A stretch of DNA of 64,000 nucleotides from Paractinoplanes polyasparticus. GTDB taxonomy: Bacteria > Actinomycetota > Actinomycetes > Mycobacteriales > Micromonosporaceae. The stretch is from the NCBI RefSeq assembly GCF_019710575.1, contig NZ_JAHWFK010000001.1, positions 62,001 to 126,000 on the forward strand, given 5' to 3'. The notes under the pieces are model-generated. The model was given only the letters and a program-made list of their open reading frames with translations. It had not been told where the DNA came from and searched no databases. The position numbers were made by a program, and so were the translations under genes. Shown here one piece after another: positions 33,672 to 41,634 of the stretch (position 1 is its first letter; the number at the start of each line of letters is the position of its first letter).

Positions 33672-34832
33672 ATGCGCCTGGTGACCGACGACGAACGGCG
33701 GGCCCGGCTGGCTCTGCGGCACGCGCTCGCCGTCCCGGTCGGCTCGCCCGAGGCGGCCACGGAAGCGATGACGGTGCTGCACGCGACCGAGCCGGCGACG
33801 GTGTATCTGTCGTGCTGGGCGCGGGTGCGATCGCTGTCGGTGGCCGATGTCGACCGGGCGCTCTACGTCGACCGTACGCTGGCGAAGCAGCTGGCCATGC
33901 GGCGCACGCTCTTCGTGTTCCCGGTCGAGCTGCTGGCCGCCGCCTGGCCGAGCACGTCGGCCCGGGTCGCGGCGACCGAGCGCGCCCGCATGGCCCAGGA
34001 CGCGGTGACGGCCGGCTTCGCGGAGGACGGCCACGAGTGGCTCGACCGGGCCCGTACGGCGGTGATCGAGGCTCTGGAAGCGGTGCCCGACGGCCGGACG
34101 GCGCTCGAGCTGCGCCGGGCAGTGCCGCTGATCGACATCAAGGTCGCCGTCCGCGCGGGCGAGATGTGGACCGCCGGGCGGGTGCTCACCCACCTCGGCC
34201 TGACCGGCGACCTCGTCCGCGGCGTGAACACCGGCGGCTGGCACGTCTCCCGGCCGAAGTGGACCCTGATGCGCCACTGGCTCCCGTCCCTTCCCCCGCT
34301 GATGACGGCGGAAGAGGGCTACCGCGAGCTCGTACGGCGGTGGCTGTACTCGTTCGGGCCGGGCACCGAGGACGACATCGTGTGGTGGCTGGGCTCCACC
34401 AAGGCTGTGGTGCGCGCGGCCCTGGCCGCGCTGGAAGCTGCGCCCGTCACGCTGAACGGCGGCGCGACCGGCTGGCTGCTGCCCGACGACCTCGACGAGG
34501 TTCCTGCTCCGCCGGATTGGGCGGCGCTGCTGCCGGTGCTCGACCCGACCGTGATGGGCTGGAAGGGCCGCGACTTCTACCTGGGCCCCCATCGCGGCCA
34601 GCTCTTCGACAATCGGGGCAACGCCGGCACCACCGCCTGGTTCAACGGCCGCGCGGTCGGTTGCTGGGTGCAGGACGCCGCCGGCGTGGTCCGGCTGCGG
34701 CTGCTGGAAGACGTGCCGCCGCAAGGCCGTTCGCTACTGGCGGCCGAAGCCGAGCGCCTGACCGCCTGGCTCGACGGCTTCCGGGTCGGCAGCGTCTATT
34801 CGTCACCGGCCATGAAGGCCGCCCCGGCCTGA
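33672..34832 (+). CDS. Winged-helix HTH_42 (AlkZ/YcaQ-like) protein
   Basis: A 386-residue member of the HTH_42 superfamily, which includes AlkZ/YcaQ DNA glycosylases. Visible family segments are RRALRHALAV-like N-terminal helices, LHATEPATVYLSCWARV, the strand DRTLAKQLAMRRTLFVFP, and C-terminal DPTVMGWKGRDFYLGPH. I do not see the Q-x-Q active-site motif of AlkZ in the expected helix (it reads HATEP), so glycosylase activity is uncertain. Its stop overlaps the ATP-grasp start (TGATG). Confidence 0.85.
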   Translation: MRLVTDDERRARLALRHALAVPVGSPEAATEAMTVLHATEPATVYLSCWARVRSLSVADVDRALYVDRTLAKQLAMRRTLFVFPVELLAAAWPSTSARVAATERARMAQDAVTAGFAEDGHEWLDRARTAVIEALEAVPDGRTALELRRAVPLIDIKVAVRAGEMWTAGRVLTHLGLTGDLVRGVNTGGWHVSRPKWTLMRHWLPSLPPLMTAEEGYRELVRRWLYSFGPGTEDDIVWWLGSTKAVVRAALAALEAAPVTLNGGATGWLLPDDLDEVPAPPDWAALLPVLDPTVMGWKGRDFYLGPHRGQLFDNRGNAGTTAWFNGRAVGCWVQDAAGVVRLRLLEDVPPQGRSLLAAEAERLTAWLDGFRVGSVYSSPAMKAAPA

Positions 34833-35929
34833 TGCGCCGCATCGCGGTGGTGGGCCTGTTCGACTCGGCCGAGCGGGACAAGCTCGCGCTGCTCCTCCAC
34901 GGCATCCAGCGCGCCGGGCACCACGCCGTCCTGGTCGACGCCGAAATCTTCGCCGGCACCTCCCCGCGAGGCAGGCTCGGCGAGGTAGTGGTCGACGGCA
35001 TCCGGGGACGGCATCGAACCGTGGACGGCGCCACCGCTCAGGTCACCGTCGACGGCATCACCGTGCTGACCGGCTCCGGCCTGGCGCCGCTGTGCGGATC
35101 GGCGCGGCCGGGCACCGCTCGTGCGGTCATCGGTCCGTACGCCGTCGACGCCGTCTGGCCCGACGCGCTCGACATCACCCGCCGCCTGGAGTTCGAGAGC
35201 CTCTACCGCGAGATCGCGGCGCAGCGCATCCCGTCACTGGCCGGTTCCTGGGAATCCGTACTGAACGCCACCTACAAGCACCGCACGCGCCGGATCCTGG
35301 CCGGCGCTTCACCGCCTCTTCCGCAGCCGCGCCACACCGTCGTCACCGCCGATGTCGTCACCGCCGATGCGGAGCTGTGCGGCCGGACCGCCCCGGTCGA
35401 CGTGTGGGTGAAGGCGCCCGGCGACACCCACAGCCACGGTGTCTTCTGGGTGCCGCGCGGCCGGGAGATCGATACGGCCGTACGCCAAGCGTTACGGCCG
35501 ACCCCCGACGGTCGGCTGTGTCTCGTCGAGGAGGACGTATGCGGCGTCGACGACGAGGGCAGGCGGATCGACTTCGCCGTCACCGTGCTCGACGGGCGCG
35601 CGATCCACGCCACCGTGCGGGCCCAGTCCGCCGAGGGCATGCCGACCAACAGCGTCCACGGAGGCCGGTCGACCGCCGTGGACCCGATCACCCTTCCCAC
35701 CGAGATCCGGCGACTGGCGGTCGACGCGGTCACGGCGACCGGCAACCGGTACGGCAGCACCGACATCTTCGGGCCCGCGGACTCTCCGGTGGTGGGCGAG
35801 GTCAACGTGATGCCGGGCGGACGCGGTCCGGGATTCCTCGCGCGCGTCGTCGACCCGTTGGTGTCGGCGTACGTGGCCGAGATCGAACGTCGCCCCGGCG
35901 CGCCCGGACGGTCGTTTCGGGCTCAATAG
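34832..35929 (+). CDS. RimK-like ATP-grasp ligase
   Basis: A 365-residue protein of the ATP-grasp superfamily, starting at an ATG overlapping the previous stop. A Rossmann-like N-terminal domain (about 1-120, RRIAVVGLFDSAERDKLALLLHGI) precedes the ATP-grasp fold: VDVWVKAPGDTHSHGVFWV (nucleotide-binding Lys), LCLVEEDV, RRIDFAVTVLDGR, NSVHGGRSTAVDP and the metal-binding GEVNVMPGGRGP. RimK relatives join amino acids to a protein or small molecule. The acceptor here is unknown; no peptide precursor was found adjacent. It overlaps the convergent DUF2255 gene by 7 bases. Confidence 0.85.
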   Translation: MRRIAVVGLFDSAERDKLALLLHGIQRAGHHAVLVDAEIFAGTSPRGRLGEVVVDGIRGRHRTVDGATAQVTVDGITVLTGSGLAPLCGSARPGTARAVIGPYAVDAVWPDALDITRRLEFESLYREIAAQRIPSLAGSWESVLNATYKHRTRRILAGASPPLPQPRHTVVTADVVTADAELCGRTAPVDVWVKAPGDTHSHGVFWVPRGREIDTAVRQALRPTPDGRLCLVEEDVCGVDDEGRRIDFAVTVLDGRAIHATVRAQSAEGMPTNSVHGGRSTAVDPITLPTEIRRLAVDAVTATGNRYGSTDIFGPADSPVVGEVNVMPGGRGPGFLARVVDPLVSAYVAEIERRPGAPGRSFRAQ

Positions 35930-36297
35930 GGGATCAGTTCCAGGGTGCTCGCCGTGGCGTCGGCGGTCACCATGGACTCGGCGCCGGGGCCGTACTTCCT
36001 GCGGTAGGCGGCGTCGACCTCGGCGGTGACCGGGGCCGAGGCGTAGCCCAGGTCGTCGATGACGACCTCGGTCTCCAGGCCGGGCACACGGATGCGAGCC
36101 TGCCGGGTACGCAGAGCACCGCCGTACCACCCGGTCTGCCGCCGGTGCCAGGTGCGCACGAACACCCGCCCGCCGGCGCACACCACCCAGATCGGCACCC
36201 GGCGTGCGAGGCTGCCGTCGGAACGGCGGACGGCTATCTCGAGCTCGACGGCGTCGTCGATTCGGCGCAGGTCTTCCGGCGGCCAGTCGGTGGTCAT
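35923..36297 (-). CDS. DUF2255 family protein
   Basis: A 124-residue protein fitting DUF2255, with WPPEDLRRIDDAVELEIAVRR, VPIWVVCAGGRVFVRTW and a C-terminal DAAYRRKYG. The fold resembles flavin-binding split barrels (deazaflavin nitroreductase-like), so a cofactor-binding role is possible, but the function is unknown. It overlaps the end of the convergent ATP-grasp gene by 7 bases and follows the GAF regulator on the same strand after a 13-base gap. Confidence 0.85.
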   Translation of the reverse strand: MTTDWPPEDLRRIDDAVELEIAVRRSDGSLARRVPIWVVCAGGRVFVRTWHRRQTGWYGGALRTRQARIRVPGLETEVVIDDLGYASAPVTAEVDAAYRRKYGPGAESMVTADATASTLELIPY

Positions 36298-36310
36298 GAT
36301 CGAAGCGTAT

Positions 36311-37480
36311 TCACCCGCGCACGACGGTGAGGGACACGCCGGTGGCCAGGCGATAGGGGCTGGTGGCGACCAGGGCCCCGATCGCGCGACGCAGACGGGA
36401 CACCTCGGCCCGGACGGTGATGACGTGGTCGCCGTCGCCGAAGAGCAGCTGGCTCATCCGGCCCGCGGTCAGGCCGTCGGGGCCGCACGCCGTCAGCAGG
36501 GTGAGGATCTCGGCATGGCGGCGGGTCAGCGGGGTCCGCCACGGCTCGGCCTCGCCGCGGACTTCGAGGACGGGCGCGGCGCGCAGGTCGAGCGTGCCGT
36601 GGATGGCGGCGTGCGGGCCCGCGGGGCGGACCAGCCAGCCCTCGGCCAGGCGTTCCGGCAGGCACAGGCCCAGGCCGGGCACGCCCAGCGCGGCGCCCTC
36701 GCGCGGGGCGCCGATCCGGTCGCGGACGGCCACGCCGTTCGCGGCGGCCACCCAGCCCTGCTCGTCGACGATCAGGTGCGGGCCCGGGACGGTGGCCACG
36801 ACGTGGGCAGCCGAGCGGCGCAGGCGCTCCAGGCGGTCGGCGTGACGGCGCCACAGTTGCGCCTCGGCCAGGCGTACGCCCATCGAGACCAGCGCCTCGA
36901 TCGCGGGATGGAGGGTGAGTGCGGGACCGCTGACGTCGACGATGCCCAGCAACTCGCCGGTACGCGGGTCGTGGATCGGGTGGGCCGTGCAGTACCAGGC
37001 GTGCTGGGCCTGCTCGAAGTGCTCGGCCGAGAAGAGCTGCACCGGGGCCGCTTCGACCAGGGCGGTTCCGATCGCGTTGGTGCCCACGGCCGCTTCCGTC
37101 CAGTGGGCGCCTTCGGTGAAGCCGAGCACGTCGGCCCGATGGAGCAGCGCATTGGGGCCGGCCCGCCAGAGAATCACGCCGCCTGCATCCGTCACGACCA
37201 GCAGGAACCCGTCGGCCAGGCGCAGCAGGTCGTCGACGATCGACGCCAGCGGGGAGTCCCGGCGCAGGCGCTCGACCTCGTCGAACGGGACGGGATCGCG
37301 GGCGTTGGCCCGGCCCGGGTCGAGGCCCAGCCCGATCACGCGGGACCACGAGCGTTCGACCAGGGCCCGTGGGCGGCGGGGCGGGCTGGCCCCGGTCAGC
37401 ACGGCGTCGTGCACCCGGCGCAGCTCACGGGCGTGCCGCGACAGATCGGTGCCCGGCCGCACGGCGCTGAAATCGCCCAT
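36311..37480 (-). CDS. GAF-domain transcriptional regulator, AcoR N-terminus without AAA domain
   Basis: A 389-residue regulator. A GAF-like sensor (about 60-190) with HWTEAAVGTNAIGTAL and HAWYCTAHPIHDPRTGELLGIVDVSG is the AcoR-type N-terminus. The sigma-54 AAA domain is missing; instead the protein ends in a winged-helix region (about 315-385, LTRRHAEILTLLTACGPDGLTAGRM). It is divergent from a flavin monooxygenase across 75 bases containing inverted repeats, and actinobacterial relatives commonly control such monooxygenase genes in response to ketones or alcohols. Confidence 0.88.
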   Translation of the reverse strand: MGDFSAVRPGTDLSRHARELRRVHDAVLTGASPPRRPRALVERSWSRVIGLGLDPGRANARDPVPFDEVERLRRDSPLASIVDDLLRLADGFLLVVTDAGGVILWRAGPNALLHRADVLGFTEGAHWTEAAVGTNAIGTALVEAAPVQLFSAEHFEQAQHAWYCTAHPIHDPRTGELLGIVDVSGPALTLHPAIEALVSMGVRLAEAQLWRRHADRLERLRRSAAHVVATVPGPHLIVDEQGWVAAANGVAVRDRIGAPREGAALGVPGLGLCLPERLAEGWLVRPAGPHAAIHGTLDLRAAPVLEVRGEAEPWRTPLTRRHAEILTLLTACGPDGLTAGRMSQLLFGDGDHVITVRAEVSRLRRAIGALVATSPYRLATGVSLTVVRG

Positions 37481-37500
37481 GGCTGAGCATGGCCCGCCCG

Positions 37501-37524
37501 TGCAATGTGTTGCAACCCTGTTGC
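37501..37524. promoter_or_regulatory. Overlapping inverted repeats, likely GAF-regulator operator
   Basis: TGCAATGTGTTGCA (37501-37514; TGCAA-N4-TTGCA) overlaps GCAACCCTGTTGC (37512-37524; GCAAC-N3-GTTGC) in the divergent promoter between the regulator and the monooxygenase. TGCAA/TTGCA half-sites are typical of AcoR-type regulators. Binding by the adjacent regulator is inference. Confidence 0.65.
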
Positions 37525-37555
37525 GGAGCGAAGTCGGGCGCGTCTATTGGCTGCC

Positions 37556-39358
37556 ATGACGCAGACAACCGAGCTCTCCGTACGGCAGCGCGTGGACGAC
37601 TGGCTCGCGTCCTTCGAGGCCGCGCTGCGGGCCCGGGACGCGCCGGCCGCGGCCGCCCTGTTCGCCCCCGGCTGCTACTGGCGCGACCTGGTCGCCTTCA
37701 CCTGGAACATCACGACGGTCGAGGGCCGCGACGGCATCGCCGACCTGCTCACCACCACGCTGGAGAGCACCGATCCCGCCGGGTTCGAGGTGACCGAGGA
37801 GCCGTCGGAGGCGGGCGGCGTCATCGAGGCGTGGATCCGGTTCGAGACGGCGACCGGGCGCGGCACCGGGCTGCTGCGGCTCAAGGCGGAGGGTGCGTGG
37901 ACGCTGCTGACAACGCTGCGCGAGCTCAAGGGGCACGAGGAGGCGCTGGGCGACCGCCGGCCGCAGGGCGTCGAGCATGAGCTGGCTCGGGGACGGCAGT
38001 CGTGGAAGGAGCGGCGCGAGCAGGAGGCGGCCGCGCTGGGCCGCGACGAACAGCCGTACGTCGTGGTGATCGGCGGCGGGCAGGGTGGCATCGCGCTCGG
38101 TGCCCGGCTGCGCCAGCTCGGCGTGCCGGCCGTGGTGATCGACCGGAACGCGCGGCCGGGCGACCAGTGGCGGGGCCGCTACAAGAGCCTCTGCCTGCAC
38201 GACCCGGTCTGGTACGACCACCTGCCGTACCTGCCGTTCCCGGCGAACTGGCCGGTGTTCGCGCCCAAGGACAAGATCGGCGACTGGCTCGAGATGTACA
38301 CGAAGGTCATGGAGGTGCCGTACTGGGCCTCGTCCACCGTGCGGTCGGCGACCTTCGACGAGGCGAGCCGGCGGTGGAGCGTCGTGGTCGACCGGGAGGG
38401 CGGCTCGGTCGAGCTGACGCCGGCCCACGTGGTCTTCGCGACCGGCATGTCGGGCAAGCCCAACTATCCCGAGTTGCCCGGTCAGGACGTCTTCCGCGGC
38501 GAGCAACACCACTCGAGCCGGCATCCGGGCCCCGAGGCGTACGAGGGGAAGAGGGTGGTGGTCGTCGGGTCGAACAACTCGGCGTTCGACATCTGCGGGG
38601 CGTTGTGGGAGCACGGGGCCGACGTGACCATGGTGCAGCGCTCGTCGACCCACATCGTGAAGTCGGCCTCGCTCATGGACATCGGCCTCGGCGACCTGTA
38701 CTCCGAGCGGGCGGTGGCGGGCGGCGTGAGCACCGACAAGGCCGACATGATCTTCGCCTCGATCCCGTACCGGATCATGCACGAGTTCCAGATCCCGCTG
38801 TACGAGCAGATGGCCGAGCGGGACGCCGAGTTCTACGCGCGCCTGGAGAAGGCCGGCTTCCGGCACGACTGGGGCGCCGACGGGTCCGGCCTGTTCATGA
38901 AGTACCTGCGACGCGGCTCCGGCTACTACATCGACGTGGGCGCGGCCGACCTGGTCGCCGACGGCCGGGTCAAGCTCGCGCACGGTCAGGTCGACCACCT
39001 CACCGAGGACGCCGTGGTGCTCGAGGACGGCACCACGCTGCCGGCCGGCCTCGTGGTCTACGCGACCGGCTACGGCTCGATGAACGGCTGGGTGGCCGAC
39101 CTGGTCGACGCGGCCACCGCCGAGAAGGTCGGCAAGGTGTGGGGCCTCGGCTCGGACACGCCGAAGGACCCGGGCCCGTGGGAGGGCGAGCAGCGCAACA
39201 TGTGGAAGCCGACCCAGCAGCAGAACCTCTGGTTCCACGGCGGCAACCTGCACCAGTCGCGGCACTACTCGCTCTATCTGGCGCTGCAACTGAAGGCCCG
39301 GTACGAAGGTCTGCCGACCCCCGTCTACCGGCTGCAGGAGTCGCACCACGCCCGATAG
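37556..39358 (+). CDS. Flavin-containing monooxygenase with N-terminal NTF2-like domain
   Basis: A 600-residue fusion. Residues 1-150 form a SnoaL/NTF2-like domain (LASFEAALRARDAPAAAALFAPGCYWRDL). The rest is a class B flavoprotein monooxygenase: FAD site VVVIGGGQGGIALGARLRQLG, signature DQWRGRYKSLCLHDPVWYDHLPYLPFP, NADPH site VVVVGSNNSAFDI, and ATGYG near the C-terminus. It would oxygenate a ketone, amine or thioether. The ATG at 37556 is chosen over an upstream in-frame start because it follows the operator region. Regulated by the divergent GAF protein (inference). Confidence 0.92.
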   Translation: MTQTTELSVRQRVDDWLASFEAALRARDAPAAAALFAPGCYWRDLVAFTWNITTVEGRDGIADLLTTTLESTDPAGFEVTEEPSEAGGVIEAWIRFETATGRGTGLLRLKAEGAWTLLTTLRELKGHEEALGDRRPQGVEHELARGRQSWKERREQEAAALGRDEQPYVVVIGGGQGGIALGARLRQLGVPAVVIDRNARPGDQWRGRYKSLCLHDPVWYDHLPYLPFPANWPVFAPKDKIGDWLEMYTKVMEVPYWASSTVRSATFDEASRRWSVVVDREGGSVELTPAHVVFATGMSGKPNYPELPGQDVFRGEQHHSSRHPGPEAYEGKRVVVVGSNNSAFDICGALWEHGADVTMVQRSSTHIVKSASLMDIGLGDLYSERAVAGGVSTDKADMIFASIPYRIMHEFQIPLYEQMAERDAEFYARLEKAGFRHDWGADGSGLFMKYLRRGSGYYIDVGAADLVADGRVKLAHGQVDHLTEDAVVLEDGTTLPAGLVVYATGYGSMNGWVADLVDAATAEKVGKVWGLGSDTPKDPGPWEGEQRNMWKPTQQQNLWFHGGNLHQSRHYSLYLALQLKARYEGLPTPVYRLQESHHAR

Positions 39359-39364
39359 GTGAAT

Positions 39365-39380
39365 TGTGACCGGCGTCACT
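39365..39380. promoter_or_regulatory. CRP-like site before the sigma-factor gene
   Basis: TGTGACCGGCGTCACT matches the CRP/GlxR consensus TGTGA-N6-TCACA except for the last base and is also a palindrome (GTGAC-CGGC-GTCAC). It lies 7 bases after the monooxygenase stop and 15 bases before the first possible sigma-factor start, so it could control the sigma/anti-sigma/ABC operon. Confidence 0.55.
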
Positions 39381-39394
39381 CGCGACGATGATCC

Positions 39395-39970
39395 GTGGCG
39401 GGTGACGCCGTCGTCTGTCCTGATGTGAAGGTGACCGAGCTGGACGACGGGCAACTGCTGCGGCGTGTTGCCCGGGCCGACCGGGCCGCGTTCGACGAGC
39501 TGTACCGGCGGACGTCGCCGTGGCTCGCCGTCCGCCTGCGCCGCCGCTGCTCGGACGACGGCATGGTGGCCGAGGTGCTGCAGGACACGTACCTGGCGGT
39601 GTGGCGGGCGGCCGGCTCGTTCACCGGCATGCAGGGCGGGGGCAGCGCGGCCGGCTGGCTGTGGACCGTGGCCGCCCACCGGCTCGTCGACGCCATGCGC
39701 AAGCGGGCCCGGCACCCCGAGACACCGTCCGCGGAGCTTCCCGTACGCAGCGCGCCCGCCGCCGAGGACGAGGCGCTCGCCGGCTCGATCGGCGACGAGG
39801 TGGGGGTCGCGCTGGCCCGGCTCGCGCCGGAACTGCGGGACGTCCTGCACGCCATGGTGCTGGACGGCCTCACCGTACGGGAGACCTCGATCCTCCTCGG
39901 CGTGCCCGAGGGAACCGTCAAGAGCCGGGCGCGCCGCGCCCGCAGCGTGTTGCGGGAGGCACTGTCGTGA
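39395..39970 (+). CDS. ECF-type RNA polymerase sigma factor
   Basis: A 191-residue ECF sigma factor. Region 2: AFDELYRRTSPWLAVRLRRRC...VAEVLQDTYLAVWRAAGSF with GWLWTVAAHRLVDAMRKRAR. Region 4: LAPELRDVLHAMVLDGLTVRETSILLGVPEGTVKSRARRARSVL. The first residues are uncertain: a GTG at 39395 or one at 39425 would serve, and neither has a good ribosome binding site. The stop overlaps the start of the anti-sigma gene (GTGA), the usual arrangement for a sigma/anti-sigma pair. Confidence 0.92.
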   Translation: MAGDAVVCPDVKVTELDDGQLLRRVARADRAAFDELYRRTSPWLAVRLRRRCSDDGMVAEVLQDTYLAVWRAAGSFTGMQGGGSAAGWLWTVAAHRLVDAMRKRARHPETPSAELPVRSAPAAEDEALAGSIGDEVGVALARLAPELRDVLHAMVLDGLTVRETSILLGVPEGTVKSRARRARSVLREALS

Positions 39971-40758
39971 CCGACCACATTCCGTCGGCTTCGCTGGCCG
40001 CCTACACCGCCGGGGAACCGGGACTCGACGACGCCGCGGTCTGGGCGGTCGAGGTCCACCTGGAGAACTGCGCCGAGTGCCGGGCGAGGATGGCCGGCCT
40101 GGCCCCTCCCCCGGTGCTGGCGCTGCTCGACGACGTGCAGGTGATGATCGACAGGGGGGTGCGTAGCGGGCCCGGGCCGGTCCGGCGACGCACCTGGCGT
40201 CGCCTCGCACACCGGTGGGCCGTCTGGTCGGTGGTCCCCTGGCTGACGCTGGTGTTCAGCGCTGTCCTGGCCGCCTTCCTGCTCGACCGGGAGTTCCCCC
40301 AGCGGCCGTCTCTGGTGCTGCTGCTGGCGCCGGTGGCCCCGCTGGCGGGCCTGGCCATCGCCTGGTCGCGGCGCAGCGACCCGGCGTGGGAGATCACCGT
40401 GGGCACCTCACGGGCCGGGCTGGAACTGCTTCTCCGGCGTACGGTCGTCGTCCTCGCCACCGTGCTGCCCCCACTGGCCTGGGCCGGGTGGCTGCTCGAG
40501 ATGTCCCCGGCGCTCTGGCTGCTGCCCAGCCTCGCCTTCACCGCGGCCACGCTGTTGCTCGGCGGCCTGATCGGCGTGGCCCGGGCGGCGACGCTGCTCA
40601 GCGCCGGCTGGCTGCTGGCCGTGGCCCTGCCCGCCGTCCTGACCTCGAACCTTCCGGTGGTCGTCCGGCCGTCGAGCGTTCCCGTCTGGGCGGCCGCCGC
40701 CCTGATCGGCGCCGTCCTCGCCGTCCTCCGCGCCGGCGATCACCGTCGCTTCAACTGA
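39967..40758 (+). CDS. Membrane zinc-binding anti-sigma factor
   Basis: A 263-residue protein. The N-terminal zinc anti-sigma motif VHLENCAEC (His31, Cys35, Cys38) should bind the preceding ECF sigma factor. The rest has about six membrane helices between about 82 and 255 (SVVPWLTLVFSAVLAAFLL through VWAAAALIGAVLAVL), more than the single helix of most anti-sigma factors, so it may sense a membrane signal directly. It uses a GTG start overlapping the sigma stop. The last codons (RRFN) and stop are unit 1 of a 17-bp tandem repeat. Confidence 0.88.
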   Translation: MTDHIPSASLAAYTAGEPGLDDAAVWAVEVHLENCAECRARMAGLAPPPVLALLDDVQVMIDRGVRSGPGPVRRRTWRRLAHRWAVWSVVPWLTLVFSAVLAAFLLDREFPQRPSLVLLLAPVAPLAGLAIAWSRRSDPAWEITVGTSRAGLELLLRRTVVVLATVLPPLAWAGWLLEMSPALWLLPSLAFTAATLLLGGLIGVARAATLLSAGWLLAVALPAVLTSNLPVVVRPSSVPVWAAAALIGAVLAVLRAGDHRRFN

Positions 40759-40814
40759 TCCGTCGCTTCAACTGACCCGTCGCTTCACCCTGATTCCACG
40801 CTTCACCCGATCCC
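40744..40814. repeat. 17-bp tandem repeat, four copies, over a stop codon
   Basis: CGTCGCTTCAACTGATC (40744-40760) is followed by CGTCGCTTCAACTGACC (40761-40777) and two degenerate copies (40778-40796 and 40797-40814). Unit 1 contains the stop TGA of the anti-sigma gene at 40756-40758, and unit 2 repeats it. The array fills the spacer before the ABC ATPase gene. Confidence 0.88.
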
Positions 40815-40836
40815 CCTTCGACTGAGGAGACCTGCT

Positions 40837-41634
40837 TTGGTACGCATGGTCAGCGCCGCCGAGCTCAAACCGACCACCTACGCCTGGCCGGTGGAGATCG
40901 CGGGACTGCGCGTCAAGGCCGGACGGCACCTGGCCGTCGACGACCTCGACCTGCGGCTGGGCAATGGCGTGCACGGGCTGCTGGGCCCGAACGGCGCCGG
41001 CAAGACGACGCTCATGCGGGCGTTGTCGACCGTCCACCGCCCGTCCGGCGGGCAGCTGCGGCTGCTCGGCGAAGAGGCCACCAACGGTCGGGTGCTGCGC
41101 CCGCTGCGGCGCCGTCTCGGCTATCTGCCGCAGCACTTCGGGTTCTACCCGCGGTTCACCGTGCGCGAGTACGTCGAGTACATGGCCTGGCTGCGCGAGA
41201 TGCCCAAGACTGCCATCCCGGGCGCGGTGCAGCGCGCGGTCGAACGCGTCGGGCTCACCAGCCGCGCCGACTCGCGGCTCAAGGCGCTGTCCGGCGGCAT
41301 GCTGCGACGCGTGGGCATCGCCCAGGCGATCGTCAACGACCCGGATCTGCTGCTGCTCGACGAGCCGACCGTCGGCCTCGACCCGGAACAGCGGGTCGAG
41401 TTCCGCGCGCTGCTGCGCGAACTGGGCGCCGAGAGCTGCGTGGTGGTCTCGACCCACCTCGTCGAGGACGTGGTCGCCGCCTGCTCGAACGTGGTGCTCG
41501 TCAACGAGGGCCGGCTGGTCTGGCAGGGCCTGCCCGCCGAGCTGATCGAGCGCGGCGAGCACGGCGGCACCGGCGACAGCCCGGCCGAGCGCGGCTACAC
41601 CTCGTTCCTGACCTCCCACCGGAGCGCCTCGTGA
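40837..41634 (+). CDS. ABC transporter ATP-binding protein
   Basis: A 265-residue ATPase. Walker A GPNGAGKTT (about 50-58), Q-loop LPQHFGFYP, signature LSGGMLRRVG, Walker B LLLLDEPTVGLD and H-loop STHLVEDV are all intact. It belongs to the drug/bacitracin-type exporter ATPases. TTG at 40837 is chosen because GAGGAGA lies about 7 bases upstream; an in-frame ATG at 40846 is too far. It is coupled to the next gene by GTGA. The regulator pair upstream suggests membrane-stress control. Confidence 0.93.
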   Translation: MVRMVSAAELKPTTYAWPVEIAGLRVKAGRHLAVDDLDLRLGNGVHGLLGPNGAGKTTLMRALSTVHRPSGGQLRLLGEEATNGRVLRPLRRRLGYLPQHFGFYPRFTVREYVEYMAWLREMPKTAIPGAVQRAVERVGLTSRADSRLKALSGGMLRRVGIAQAIVNDPDLLLLDEPTVGLDPEQRVEFRALLRELGAESCVVVSTHLVEDVVAACSNVVLVNEGRLVWQGLPAELIERGEHGGTGDSPAERGYTSFLTSHRSAS

